Assembly: GCF_000688475.1 (NCBI RefSeq) | Contig: NZ_JIAN01000005.1 | Location: forward strand, 930,001 to 994,000 | Length of the DNA stretch: 64,000 nucleotides | Source: Cellulomonas sp. URHE0023 | GTDB taxonomy: Bacteria; Actinomycetota; Actinomycetes; Actinomycetales; Cellulomonadaceae | Direction: 5' to 3' | Part shown: positions 32,601-40,282 of the stretch, piece by piece | Position numbering within the stretch: the first letter of the stretch is position 1 | Layout of the letters: every line of letters starts with the position of its first letter | Made by a program: the position numbers and the translations under genes | Notes under the pieces: generated by a model | What the model saw: the letters and a program-made list of their open reading frames with translations, nothing else | Told to the model about the DNA's origin: nothing | Databases searched by the model: none

Positions 32601-34339
32601 CAGTCACCTCCGGATCCGGTGGTCCGCAGCCGCTCGCACGTCGCGACGATGAGTGTGGTCAGCACCGCGAGCACCACCGACGCCGCGAGTGCCATCCCGT
32701 AGTTCTCCGGTCCGGGCCGGCCGATCAGCCGGAAGATCACCACGGGCAGGGTGGGCCGGTCGGGCCGGGCCAGGAACGAGGTCGCCCCGAACTCGCCCAG
32801 CGACGCCGCGAACGCGAACCCGATCGCGAGGCCCAGCGCGCGAAGCGACAGGGACAGGTCGACCGTCCGCAGGACGCGGAACGGGGAGGCACCGAGGGTC
32901 GCCGACACCTCGCGAAGACGTGGGTCGATCGCGCGCAGCACGGGCAGCACGGTCCGCACCACGAGCGGCACCGCGACCACGGCCTGCGCGATCGGCACCA
33001 GCAGCGGGCTGGTCCGCAGGTCCACCGGCAGCCCGAACGGGTGGTGCATGGACAGCAGGAACCCGAACCCGACGGTCACCGCGGACACGCCCAGCGGGAG
33101 CATGAAGAGCGCGTCCAGCCCGGTGACGGCTCGCCGAGCAGAAGCACGGCGTGGGCGACGTGACACGACGAGCGCCACCAGCCCGCCCACGACGAGCGCG
33201 ATCGTCGTGGCGTCCAGCGCGATCCGCAGCGAGTTCAGCGCCGCCTGCCACACGGTGACGGTCAGCGACCCGCCGGTGGTGCCCAGCGCCGTGTAGTTGT
33301 CGAGGCCCCAGCCGCGGGGGGTCTGCAGCGAGCGGACCACGAGGTTGACCAGAGGCGTCGCGATGAGCAGGACGACCACGCCCGTGACGCCTGCGGCCAC
33401 CAGCGAGAGCGCGTGCCCGTCACCGGGCGGCATGCCCGGCGGACGACGCCACGACAGGACGCGCACCGCCAGGGCCGGCTCCGACAGGTCCAGTGCGCGC
33501 TCACGTCGCGACCGCGCCCGACCTGCCACCACGAGCACCCCGGCGACGACGACGAGCTGCACCACCGACAGCACGGCGGCGGCCCGCAGGTCGAGGAACT
33601 GCGTGGTCTGGATCCAGATCTCGGTCTCGATGGTGCCGAACTGCAGCCCGCCGAGGATCAGGACGGTGCCGAACGCGGTGGCGCAGAACAGGAAGGTCAG
33701 AGACGCCGCAGACGCGATCGCGGGCGCCAGCTGCGGCAGGGTGACCGTGCGGAACGCCTTCCAGGGCGACGCCCCCAGCGCCCGGGCGGCCTGCTCGGCG
33801 CGCGGGTCGAGGCGCTCCCAGAGGCCACCCACCGCCCGGACGACGACCGCGTAGTTGAAGAACACGAGCGCCGAGACGATGGCGGCCAACGTCCCGTCGA
33901 GGTGCAGGAAGCCGAGGGGTCCCCCGTCGACGAGCAGCGAGCGGAACGCGACACCGACCACGACGGTCGGCAGGACGAAGGGCACGGTGACCAGTGCGCG
34001 GAGCACCCCGCGCCCCCGGAACGCATGGCGGTAGAGCACGTACGCGCCGGGCACGCCGAGCAGCACCGAGATGGCCGTGCCCAGCGAGGCCTGTGCGATC
34101 GTCAGGCCGATGATCCGCCAGGTCCGCGCTTGCGTGAACACGTCGGCGAACCCGGACAGATCCAGGTGCCCGTCGACGACGAACCCCTTGCCGACCATCA
34201 CGGTGACCGGCCACACGAAGAAGACGGCGAGGAACGCCAGCGGCACGGCGACCGCGAGCGTCCAGAAGGCGACGACGCGCGCCCGTCCCGACGGCGCTGC
34301 GGGAGCGGTCGTCGTGGGACGGGCGAGCGTCGTGGTCAT
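32597..34339 (-). CDS. thiP: Thiamine ABC transporter permease (two fused domains)
   Basis: 580 aa, about 12 membrane segments in two homologous halves, as in ThiP and FbpB. Each half has an EAA-type loop: EQAARALGASPWKAFRTVTLPQL (first) and LREVSATLGASPFRVLRTVDL (second). Seven bases follow the thiB stop, and the stop overlaps the thiQ start. The second half is preceded by a cytoplasmic linker with Arg-rich sequence. Expressed from the riboswitch-controlled promoter. Confidence 0.95.
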   Translation of the reverse strand: MTTTLARPTTTAPAAPSGRARVVAFWTLAVAVPLAFLAVFFVWPVTVMVGKGFVVDGHLDLSGFADVFTQARTWRIIGLTIAQASLGTAISVLLGVPGAYVLYRHAFRGRGVLRALVTVPFVLPTVVVGVAFRSLLVDGGPLGFLHLDGTLAAIVSALVFFNYAVVVRAVGGLWERLDPRAEQAARALGASPWKAFRTVTLPQLAPAIASAASLTFLFCATAFGTVLILGGLQFGTIETEIWIQTTQFLDLRAAAVLSVVQLVVVAGVLVVAGRARSRRERALDLSEPALAVRVLSWRRPPGMPPGDGHALSLVAAGVTGVVVLLIATPLVNLVVRSLQTPRGWGLDNYTALGTTGGSLTVTVWQAALNSLRIALDATTIALVVGGLVALVVSRRPRRASARRAVTGLDALFMLPLGVSAVTVGFGFLLSMHHPFGLPVDLRTSPLLVPIAQAVVAVPLVVRTVLPVLRAIDPRLREVSATLGASPFRVLRTVDLSLSLRALGLAIGFAFAASLGEFGATSFLARPDRPTLPVVIFRLIGRPGPENYGMALAASVVLAVLTTLIVATCERLRTTGSGGDW

Positions 34340-34346
34340 GACCGGA

Positions 34347-35420
34347 TCACCCGATGACGGTCGCGGACCACTGCTTGAGCCAGTCCGCTCGGTTCGTGGC
34401 GATGTCGGCGGGCGGCACCTCGAACGGGTCGGTCGCCAGCGGCGCCCAGGACGCCCACTCGGCGGGAAGCTCCGCGGCCGAGCTCACCGGGTACATGTAC
34501 ATCGAGTCCGGGATGTCAGCCTGCACGTCGTCCGACAGCAGGAAGTCGAGCAGCTTCTCGGCACCGGTCGGGTTGGCGGCGCCCGTGAGGACGCCCGCGT
34601 ACTCGACCTGCCGGAAGCACGTGTCGAGCAGTGCGCCGGTGGTCGGCTCGGTGCCGCCCTCGGGCACGGTGAACGGCGGCGACGACGAGTACGACAGGAC
34701 GATCGGACGCGGCCCGCCGCCCCCACCACCGGAGAAGTCGGTCTCGTAGGCGTCGGTCCACCCGTCGGCGACCTGCAGGCCATTGGCCTTGAGGTCGTTC
34801 CAGTACTGCAGGTAGCCGTCTTCGCCGAACGCGCCGATGGTGGCCAGCAGGAACGCGAGCCCGGGCGACGACGTCACCGCGTTGGGCACCACGGTCAGGT
34901 CCTTGTACTCGGGCTTGGTGAGGTCCTCGAGGGTGACCGGCTCGGCCAGCTGGTGCGCCGTGAACCAGGCGTGGTCGACGTTGATGCAGACGTCGCCGTC
35001 GTCGATCGCGGTCAGGGCGTCGGACCCGTCGACCGCGTACTGTGCAGCGTCCTTGGCGGCCGGGACCTTCGAGACGTAGGACTGCACGACGCCCTCGTCG
35101 ATCGCGCGCGACGCGAACGAGTTGTCGATGCCGTACACGAGGTCGCCCAGGGGTGCGCTCTTGGTGAGCACGAGCTGGTTGACCAAGGTCCCCGCGTCAC
35201 CGGGCTGGACCACCTTGACCGTCAGCCCGGTCTTCTCGGTGAACGAGTCCAGCAGCCCGTCGGACAGCCCGAACGAGTCGTGCGTGACCAAGGTGACGGT
35301 GCCGTTCCCGCCGGAGGACGGTTCGTCGCTGCTGCCGATGGCCGAGCACGCGGTGAGTGTGGCGGCCGTCGAGGCCGCGACGACGGCCATGACCGCGGTG
35401 AGCGAGAAGGTTCTCGCCAT
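34347..35420 (-). CDS. thiB: Thiamine-binding lipoprotein
   Basis: 357 aa from ATG 35420, whose GGAGGAG Shine-Dalgarno is part of a hairpin with the leader. Signal with lipobox TLTACS (Cys24). TVTLVTHDSFGLSDGLL, VVQPGDAGTLVNQLVLTKSAPLGDLVYGIDN and the Asp/Ser/Tyr-rich end (YETDFSGGGGGGPRPIVLSYSSSP) match TbpA/ThiB, which binds thiamine and its phosphates outside the membrane. First gene of the thiBPQ operon. Confidence 0.95.
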   Translation of the reverse strand: MARTFSLTAVMAVVAASTAATLTACSAIGSSDEPSSGGNGTVTLVTHDSFGLSDGLLDSFTEKTGLTVKVVQPGDAGTLVNQLVLTKSAPLGDLVYGIDNSFASRAIDEGVVQSYVSKVPAAKDAAQYAVDGSDALTAIDDGDVCINVDHAWFTAHQLAEPVTLEDLTKPEYKDLTVVPNAVTSSPGLAFLLATIGAFGEDGYLQYWNDLKANGLQVADGWTDAYETDFSGGGGGGPRPIVLSYSSSPPFTVPEGGTEPTTGALLDTCFRQVEYAGVLTGAANPTGAEKLLDFLLSDDVQADIPDSMYMYPVSSAAELPAEWASWAPLATDPFEVPPADIATNRADWLKQWSATVIG

Positions 35421-35430
35421 GTGTAGTGCT

Positions 35431-35451
35431 CCTCCTTGGTCGAAAAGGAGG
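35431..35451 (-). promoter_or_regulatory. SD-sequestering hairpin between TPP riboswitch and thiB
   Basis: On the minus-strand RNA, CCUCCUU (35445-35451) pairs perfectly with AAGGAGG (35431-35437), which is the thiB Shine-Dalgarno; loop UUCGACC. This is the expected expression platform for translational control: with TPP bound to the aptamer the hairpin would hide the ribosome site; without TPP the CCUCCUU strand could be drawn away upstream. Confidence 0.65.
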
Positions 35452-35499
35452 GGGTCCCCGTGGAGCGCCCACAACGGGTGCGACCACGGAGACTGAGAA

Positions 35500-35602
35500 G
35501 CCCGACTCCCTACGCCGGTATCAACCGGATCAGGTTCGAGGGTCTGCGGAGGCCCGCACTCTCAGCGTCCAGGCCATGTCGCACCTGACGCTCCCCTGTC
35601 GT
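35500..35602 (-). ncRNA. TPP (thiamine pyrophosphate) riboswitch aptamer
   Basis: Reading on the minus strand: ACAGGGGAGCG (P1 5' side and P2), GCTGAGAGTG (the CUGAGA thi-box core), ACCCTCGAACCTGATCCGG (ACCYGAUCNGG core of P4/P5) and ATACCGGCGTAGGGAGT (closing part). All conserved THI-element segments are present in order, at normal spacing, about 80 nt before thiB. Binding of TPP should repress the thiamine importer operon. Confidence 0.95.
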
Positions 35603-35611
35603 TCGTCGGTG

Positions 35612-35617
35612 ATCCTA
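35612..35617 (-). promoter_or_regulatory. -10 element TAGGAT of the thi operon
   Basis: TAGGAT on the minus strand about 10 bp upstream of the aptamer's first conserved bases, placing the transcription start at about 35603-35605. No clear -35. Confidence 0.4.
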
Positions 35618-35653
35618 CGCCCGTTCGGGCAGCGCCCGGGGGGCCTCGCCCGC

Positions 35654-35659
35654 TAGCGT
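35654..35659 (+). promoter_or_regulatory. -10 element TAGCGT of the DUF4235 gene
   Basis: TAGCGT, 7 nt, ATG 35667; no Shine-Dalgarno sequence. Divergent from the thi operon promoter. Confidence 0.45.
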
Positions 35660-35666
35660 TACCTGC

Positions 35667-35936
35667 ATGTCCGACAAGCCCAAGGCCACCATCCTTGCCA
35701 AGGTCATCGGCGCGGTCGCCACCGTCGCCGCCGCGTGGCTGGCGCAGAAGGTCATCAGCAGCGTGTGGAAGGCCCGAACGGGCCACAAGCCTCCGACCGT
35801 GGAGGACACCGGCGACTCGCGGTTGCCGGAGATCGTCATCGCTGCCGCCCTGACCGGCGCGTTCGTCGCGATCTCCCGGGTGCTGGCGACCCGTGGCGCC
35901 GCCCGTGTGGTGGCCCGGATCGAGGACGAGGACTAG
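35667..35936 (+). CDS. DUF4235 small membrane protein
   Basis: 89 aa. Two hydrophobic helices: TILAKVIGAVATVAAAWLAQKVISSVWKA and EIVIAAALTGAFVAISRVLATRGA, separated by a Gly/Thr/Pro-rich loop, and a charged end. This is the whole DUF4235 family pattern, function unknown, common in actinobacteria. Divergent from the thiamine importer by coincidence of position as far as can be told. Confidence 0.87.
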   Translation: MSDKPKATILAKVIGAVATVAAAWLAQKVISSVWKARTGHKPPTVEDTGDSRLPEIVIAAALTGAFVAISRVLATRGAARVVARIEDED

Positions 35937-35950
35937 GTCCTTCTCGCAGG

Positions 35951-35964
35951 AGCGCGATCGTGCT
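35951..35964. promoter_or_regulatory. AGCGCGATCGTGCT, near-copy of the TetR operator
   Basis: 13 of 14 bases identical to the perfect palindrome AGCACGATCGTGCT at 15937-15950. It ends at the -35 region of the SRPBCC-MarR promoter. Could be a secondary site for the TetR protein or for another family member, or chance. Confidence 0.35.
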
Positions 35965-36007
35965 TGCGTCGCATTAGTCCGTGCGCCTATAGTCGCCGCA
36001 CGGACTA
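35964..36007 (+). promoter_or_regulatory. Promoter with 33-bp inverted-repeat operator of the SRPBCC-MarR operon
   Basis: TTGCGT (35964-35969), 18 bp, TATAGT (35988-35993). The -10 box lies exactly in the centre of a perfect 11-bp inverted repeat, TAGTCCGTGCG (35975-35985) and CGCACGGACTA (35997-36007), with an 11-bp spacer. A repressor bound here would block RNA polymerase directly; the MarR gene in the same operon is the obvious candidate. Confidence 0.75.
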
Positions 36008-36024
36008 CATCAGGAGGAAGAACC

Positions 36025-36441
36025 ATGTGGACGACCGAGCACACCGCCGAGACCGACCTGCCCCGCGAGACCGTCTGGGCCGCGCTGGCCGACCTGCACC
36101 GCGGGGTCCTCACCTACGACGGCGCCGACACGTTCGAGCTGCGCGGCCCGTTCGAGGTCGGGAGCACCGTGGCCGTGACGCCGGTGGGCCAGGGCACGTT
36201 CGAGTCGCAGATCGTCGACCTGGTCGAGCCGGCCACCTACGCCGACCGCACCTCGTTCGGTGACGTGACGCTGCTGTTCCGGCACACGCTGGTCGCGCTC
36301 GACGGCGGCGGCTCTCGCGTCACGCACCGGCTCGAGATCGACGGCCCGTCGGCCGACCAGGTCGGGCCCGAGCTCGGGCCGCAGATCAGTGGCGACTTCG
36401 GCGAGTCGATGCAGGCCCTGTTCGCCGCCGCCCGCCGGTGA
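36025..36441 (+). CDS. SRPBCC-fold protein
   Basis: 138 aa. WTTEHTAETDLPRETVWAALADL gives the first strand and helix of the Bet v1-type fold; TFESQIVDLVEPATYADRT, LLFRHTLVALDGGGSRVTHRLEIDG and the long C-terminal helix are typical of the polyketide-cyclase-like group. AGGAGG precedes ATG 36025. Its stop overlaps the start of a MarR gene (GTGA), so the two are co-translated; the protein may bind or convert the ligand sensed by that regulator (inference). Confidence 0.85.
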   Translation: MWTTEHTAETDLPRETVWAALADLHRGVLTYDGADTFELRGPFEVGSTVAVTPVGQGTFESQIVDLVEPATYADRTSFGDVTLLFRHTLVALDGGGSRVTHRLEIDGPSADQVGPELGPQISGDFGESMQALFAAARR

Positions 36442-36872
36442 CCCGGTTCGCCGGAGGTCCGTCGCAGAGCCCGGGGTTCCTGCTCTGGCACACGACGATG
36501 CGCTGGCAACGGGTCATGACCGCCACGCTCGCCCCCCTCGACCTGACGCACGTGCAGTTCGTCCTGCTCGCGTGCGCCTGGTGGCTGGGCGAGCACGGCG
36601 ACCCGCCGCGGCAGTCGCAGGTCGCGGCCCAGGCGGGTACGGATCCGAAGATGACGTCCGACGTCGTCGCCCGCCTTGAGGCCAAGGGGCTACTGCGCCG
36701 GGAGCAGGACCCCGCGGACGCACGGGCCAAGTTCGTGCTCGTCACGCCCGCCGGCGCGGCCCTGGCCGCTCGGGCGATCAAGGTGGTCGAGGACGCCGAT
36801 GCGTCGTTCTTCACCGAGGTCGACTCGACGGCCCTGGCCTCGACGCTGAGGACGCTGTCGGGCATCGGCTGA
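36438..36872 (+). CDS. MarR family transcriptional regulator
   Basis: 144 aa from GTG 36438. LLWHTTMRWQRVMTATLAPLDLTHVQFVLLACAWWL is the dimerisation and first-helix region; SQVAAQAGTDPKMTSDVVARLEAKGLLRREQDPADARAKFVLVTPAG the winged helix. Co-translated with the SRPBCC protein. Likely autorepressor at the 35975-36007 inverted repeat. Confidence 0.92.
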   Translation: MTRFAGGPSQSPGFLLWHTTMRWQRVMTATLAPLDLTHVQFVLLACAWWLGEHGDPPRQSQVAAQAGTDPKMTSDVVARLEAKGLLRREQDPADARAKFVLVTPAGAALAARAIKVVEDADASFFTEVDSTALASTLRTLSGIG

Positions 36873-36935
36873 CGGTCGGCCACCCGGGGTCCCGCTCGGC
36901 TCGACCGTGTGCGGTCGCGCCGATCGGGCACCGGC

Positions 36936-37328
36936 TCACGTCGTCGGCGGGTCCGCCGCAGGGGCGTCGGTCAGCTGCTCTGTCGCGCGCTCCATGTCCG
37001 CGGTCAGCTCGTCGACCACCAGCAGGTCGTCGCGGATCTTGCCGGTCCGGTAGCCTGCCCGGCCGACCATCTGAGCGGCGACGGGCGCCGTGAGCATCTG
37101 GAACACCGCGACGAGCACGAGCGCCCACACGGCACCGCCCGACCGCAGCCGCAGCGCCAGGCCGATCAGGACGAGCACCAGACCGAGCACCTGCGGCTTG
37201 GTTCCGGCGTGCATGCGGGACAGCAGGTCGGGGAAGCGCAGCACGCCGACCCCCGCCGCGAACGCGAGGAACGCACCGCCGATCAGGCAGATGGCCGACA
37301 CCACGTCGGCGACCGCGGTCCAGGTCAT
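36936..37328 (-). CDS. mrpG: Mrp antiporter subunit G
   Basis: 130 aa, three membrane segments. ICLIGGAFLAFAAGVGVLRFPDLLSRMHAGTKPQVLGLVLVLIG is the MnhG/MrpG signature. Last gene of the Mrp operon; GTG/ATG overlap with mrpF (37325-37328). C-terminal tail of about 35 acidic residues is longer than usual. Part of the hetero-oligomeric Na+(Li+)/H+ antiporter. Confidence 0.95.
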   Translation of the reverse strand: MTWTAVADVVSAICLIGGAFLAFAAGVGVLRFPDLLSRMHAGTKPQVLGLVLVLIGLALRLRSGGAVWALVLVAVFQMLTAPVAAQMVGRAGYRTGKIRDDLLVVDELTADMERATEQLTDAPAADPPTT

Positions 37329-37723
37329 CGGACCTCCCCGTCATGGCGCTCGTCGGCCGACTCGCGACGCCCGAGCCTGCGGGCCTCCTCGGCCTCGTCC
37401 TCGGCGGCGATCCGCTCGGCCTCTTGCGCGGCGATCTCCTCACGGGTGCGGACGCGACCCTCACCTACCGGCTCCACGGAGGCGAAGCGCGCGATGGTCA
37501 CCGACCCGACGAAGCCGACCATCGACAGCACCACGAGGATCGGCACGACGTCAGCACGCCGCTGGATCGCGGCGTACAGCGCGATCGCCGCGATCATCGT
37601 CGTGACCACGATGTCCAGGCCGACCGTCCGGTCGAGCATCGACGGGCCCTTCTCCACGCGGATGATCGCGAGGGTCGCGCCGACCGTGAGCAGGACCCCG
37701 CAGACGATGATGACGGCGGTCAT
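37325..37723 (-). CDS. mrpF: Mrp antiporter subunit F
   Basis: 132 aa; the usual three-helix MrpF takes up residues 1-85 (RVEKGPSMLDRTVGLDIVVTTMIAAIALYAA), followed by about 45 residues of highly charged, probably coiled-coil sequence (REEIAAQEAERIAAEDEAEE). Typical MrpF is about 90 aa, so this is a tailed variant. Overlaps mrpE (37720-37723) and mrpG by four bases each. Confidence 0.95.
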   Translation of the reverse strand: MTAVIIVCGVLLTVGATLAIIRVEKGPSMLDRTVGLDIVVTTMIAAIALYAAIQRRADVVPILVVLSMVGFVGSVTIARFASVEPVGEGRVRTREEIAAQEAERIAAEDEAEEARRLGRRESADERHDGEVR

Positions 37724-38271
37724 GCTCGCCTCCGGAGTCCTGCGGCCTCGAGCTCCTCGTCCGACGCGAACGCACGCAGCACCCGCTCCTCCTGGTCCAG
37801 GACCGACCGGCGGGCCGCCTCGATGCCGCCGCTCTGCCGCACGTCGAGCACGTGCAGGTAGAGCTTGCCCGTGAGCCGGTGCGCCTCGACCACGAGCGAA
37901 CCGGGCACCAGCGACGCGAGCTCGGCGGTCAGGGTCAGGTAGAGGTCGGAGTGGCTGCGCAGCTGGACGCCGATCACCGCACCGCGGGTCTGGTACCCGG
38001 GGCGCAGGGCGATGAGGCTGACCTCGAAGGACGCCCTCACCAGATCGGCCGCGAACCGCGCGAACAGTCGGACGATCCCGATCGGACGCAGCCGCCCGTG
38101 GAAGTCGATGGGCGCCATGCGCAGGCCGTTGGTGACCAGGAGGCCGATCACCAGGCCGGCGAGCACGTTGCCGACCGACAGGTCACCCCAGAGCAGCACC
38201 CAGACGACCGTCAGCCAGAGGATCGTCGGCCACTGCGTGTGCCAGCGGATCCGGCGCTGGTGCGGGCTCAT
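37720..38271 (-). CDS. mrpE: Mrp antiporter subunit E
   Basis: 183 aa from ATG 38271, overlapping the mrpD stop (ATGA). Two N-terminal membrane helices (WPTILWLTVVWVLLWGDLSVGNVLAGLVIGLLV) and the conserved soluble part: PIGIVRLFARFAADLVRASFEVSLIALRP, then LTAELASLVPGSLVVEA, all characteristic of MrpE. The subunit is needed for assembly of the antiporter. Confidence 0.95.
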   Translation of the reverse strand: MSPHQRRIRWHTQWPTILWLTVVWVLLWGDLSVGNVLAGLVIGLLVTNGLRMAPIDFHGRLRPIGIVRLFARFAADLVRASFEVSLIALRPGYQTRGAVIGVQLRSHSDLYLTLTAELASLVPGSLVVEAHRLTGKLYLHVLDVRQSGGIEAARRSVLDQEERVLRAFASDEELEAAGLRRRA

Positions 38272-39818
38272 CCGTGGCTCCCTTCGGGCGCGGAGGGCGC
38301 TGCGTCGGCGGACTTTCCGAGACCTCGCTCGCCGTCCGGCAGGACCGCGTCGATGTAGGGCGTGCGCGCCTCGAGCGAGGCCGCCGCACGGTCGGTGTAC
38401 CCGTACAGCGGCCCTGCGGCACCCGTGAGCAGGAGGCCGATGCCGACCAGGGCGGCGGTCGGGGCGACCATGCCGAACGGCAGGCGAACCGGTGGGCGCT
38501 CCTCCTCGGGTGTCTGCCAGAACGCCTTGTTCCAGGCCTTCACCAACGCGTAGAGCGTGAGCAACGACGTGACCACGCCCCCAGCAACCAGGACGTACGT
38601 CAGCGTTGTCCCTTGTTGTACACCGGCCTCGAGGAGCCCGACCTTCCCGAGGAAACCGGACAGCGGCGGGATGCCGGACAGGTTCATCGCGGGCACGAAG
38701 AACAGGATCGCGAGCACGGGCGCAGCCTTGGCCAGGCCCCCGAGACGCGTCAGGGACGTCGTGCCACCGGCACGCTCCACCAGACCCACCACGAGGAAGA
38801 GCGCCGTCTGCACGGTGATGTGGTGCACGACGTAGTAGATCGACGCCGAGTAGCCGGCCTGCGTGGACAGCGCGATGCCGAAGACCATGTACCCGATGTG
38901 GCTGACCAGCGTGAACGAGAGCAGACGCTTGATGTCGTCCTGCGCGACCGCACCGAGGATGCCGACCACCATCGTGGCCAGGGCCGCCCACATGAGCACG
39001 TCGTCCAGCTGCCCGCCTGGGAAGAGGAGGGTCTGGGTGCGGATGATCGCATAGACGCCGACCTTGGTGAGCAGGCCGGCGAACACCGCGGTCACCGGTG
39101 CGGGCGCGGTCGGGTAGGAGTCCGGCAGCCAGGCGGACAGCGGGAAGATGGCCGCCTTGATCGCGAACGCGAGCAGGAGCATGACCTGCAGGACGAGCCT
39201 GGTGCTCGGGTCGATCTCCGGCAGCCGGAGGGCCAGCTGCGCCAGGTTCACCGTGCCGCACGCCGCGTAGATCATCGCGATCGCGACCAGGAACAGGACC
39301 GAGCTCAGGAGCGCGACGACGATGTAGACGGTGCCCGCGCGGATGCGTTCGCCGCTGCCGCCCAACGTGATGAGCACGTAGGACGCCGCGAGCAGGATCT
39401 CGAACCCGACGTAGATGTTGAACAGGTCGCCGGACAGGAACGCGTTCGCGACGCCTGCCGCGAGCACCAGGTACGTCGGGTGGTAGATCGAGACGGGCGC
39501 CGACTCCTCGTCGTCCTGGTTGCCCTGTGCCAGCGAGTAGAGCAGCACGCAGAGCGTGACCGCCGCGGAGATGGTGAGCATGAGCGAGGACAGCCGGTCC
39601 GCGACCAGGTTGATGCCCACGGGCGCCGCCCAGTCGCCGACGTCGACCACGAGCGGGCCCTCGTCGGCGAGCACGAGGAGCGTGATGGAGGCAGCGAGCA
39701 CCAGGCTGAGCGCGGTGACGCTGACGAGCCGCTGGACGTTCGGGCGGCGGTAGAGCGCGAGCGCGAGGCCCGCGGAGAACAGCGGGATCACGACCGGGAG
39801 CGGGACGACCCAGTTCAC
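38268..39818 (-). CDS. mrpD: Mrp antiporter subunit D
   Basis: 516 aa from GTG 39818 (overlapping the mrpC stop, GTGA). Complex-I NuoM/N-like proton-pumping subunit with about 14 membrane helices. Conserved Glu in YVGFEILLAASYVLI and Lys in LLLAFAIKAAIFPLSAWLPDSYPTAPAPVTAV; SFTLVSHIGYMVFG and SGIPPLSGFLGK are further hallmarks. The C-terminal 35 residues are an added cytoplasmic tail. Confidence 0.96.
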   Translation of the reverse strand: MNWVVPLPVVIPLFSAGLALALYRRPNVQRLVSVTALSLVLAASITLLVLADEGPLVVDVGDWAAPVGINLVADRLSSLMLTISAAVTLCVLLYSLAQGNQDDEESAPVSIYHPTYLVLAAGVANAFLSGDLFNIYVGFEILLAASYVLITLGGSGERIRAGTVYIVVALLSSVLFLVAIAMIYAACGTVNLAQLALRLPEIDPSTRLVLQVMLLLAFAIKAAIFPLSAWLPDSYPTAPAPVTAVFAGLLTKVGVYAIIRTQTLLFPGGQLDDVLMWAALATMVVGILGAVAQDDIKRLLSFTLVSHIGYMVFGIALSTQAGYSASIYYVVHHITVQTALFLVVGLVERAGGTTSLTRLGGLAKAAPVLAILFFVPAMNLSGIPPLSGFLGKVGLLEAGVQQGTTLTYVLVAGGVVTSLLTLYALVKAWNKAFWQTPEEERPPVRLPFGMVAPTAALVGIGLLLTGAAGPLYGYTDRAAASLEARTPYIDAVLPDGERGLGKSADAAPSAPEGSHG

Positions 39819-40282
39819 AGGGCACCCCGGTCGGTCTCGTCGCGCGCCTGCTCCGCCTCGTCGTCCAGGGTCTCGGTGGACATGTCGGTGTCGGCGTCGG
39901 TCACGGCACGCTCGTCGCGCGCGGCGAGGCGGGCGATGCGGCGGTCCTCGACGTCGTCCTGGACCTCGTCGTGCCGGTTCACCTGCCACGAGCGGTAGGC
40001 GAGCGCGAGCAGGAACGCGGTCATCCCGAGCGTGATGACGATCGCCGTGAGGACCATGGCCTGCGGCAGCGGGTCCGCCATCGGCCCCTCGCCCGACCCG
40101 ACGATCGGCGGGCGTCCGGCAGCGCCACCGGCCACCAGGAACAGCAGGTTCGCACCGTTGCCGATGAGGATCACGCCGATCAGGACCCGGCTGAGGGACC
40201 GCTCGAGCAGCAGGTAGACGCCCGCAGCGAACAGCACGCCGATGGTGACGACGAGGACGAGGTTCGGGCTCATGTCGATCAT
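39815..40282 (-). CDS. mrpC: Mrp antiporter subunit C
   Basis: 155 aa; NuoK-like, three helices: LVLVVTIGVLFAAGVYLLLERSLSRVLIGVILIGNGANLLFLVAG and DPLPQAMVLTAIVITLGMTAFLLALAYRSW. Residues 105-155 form a strongly acidic tail (EVQDDVEDRRIARLAARDERAVTDAD) not seen in the usual 115-aa MrpC. ATG 40282 overlaps the mrpA stop (ATGA). Confidence 0.95.
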   Translation of the reverse strand: MIDMSPNLVLVVTIGVLFAAGVYLLLERSLSRVLIGVILIGNGANLLFLVAGGAAGRPPIVGSGEGPMADPLPQAMVLTAIVITLGMTAFLLALAYRSWQVNRHDEVQDDVEDRRIARLAARDERAVTDADTDMSTETLDDEAEQARDETDRGAL

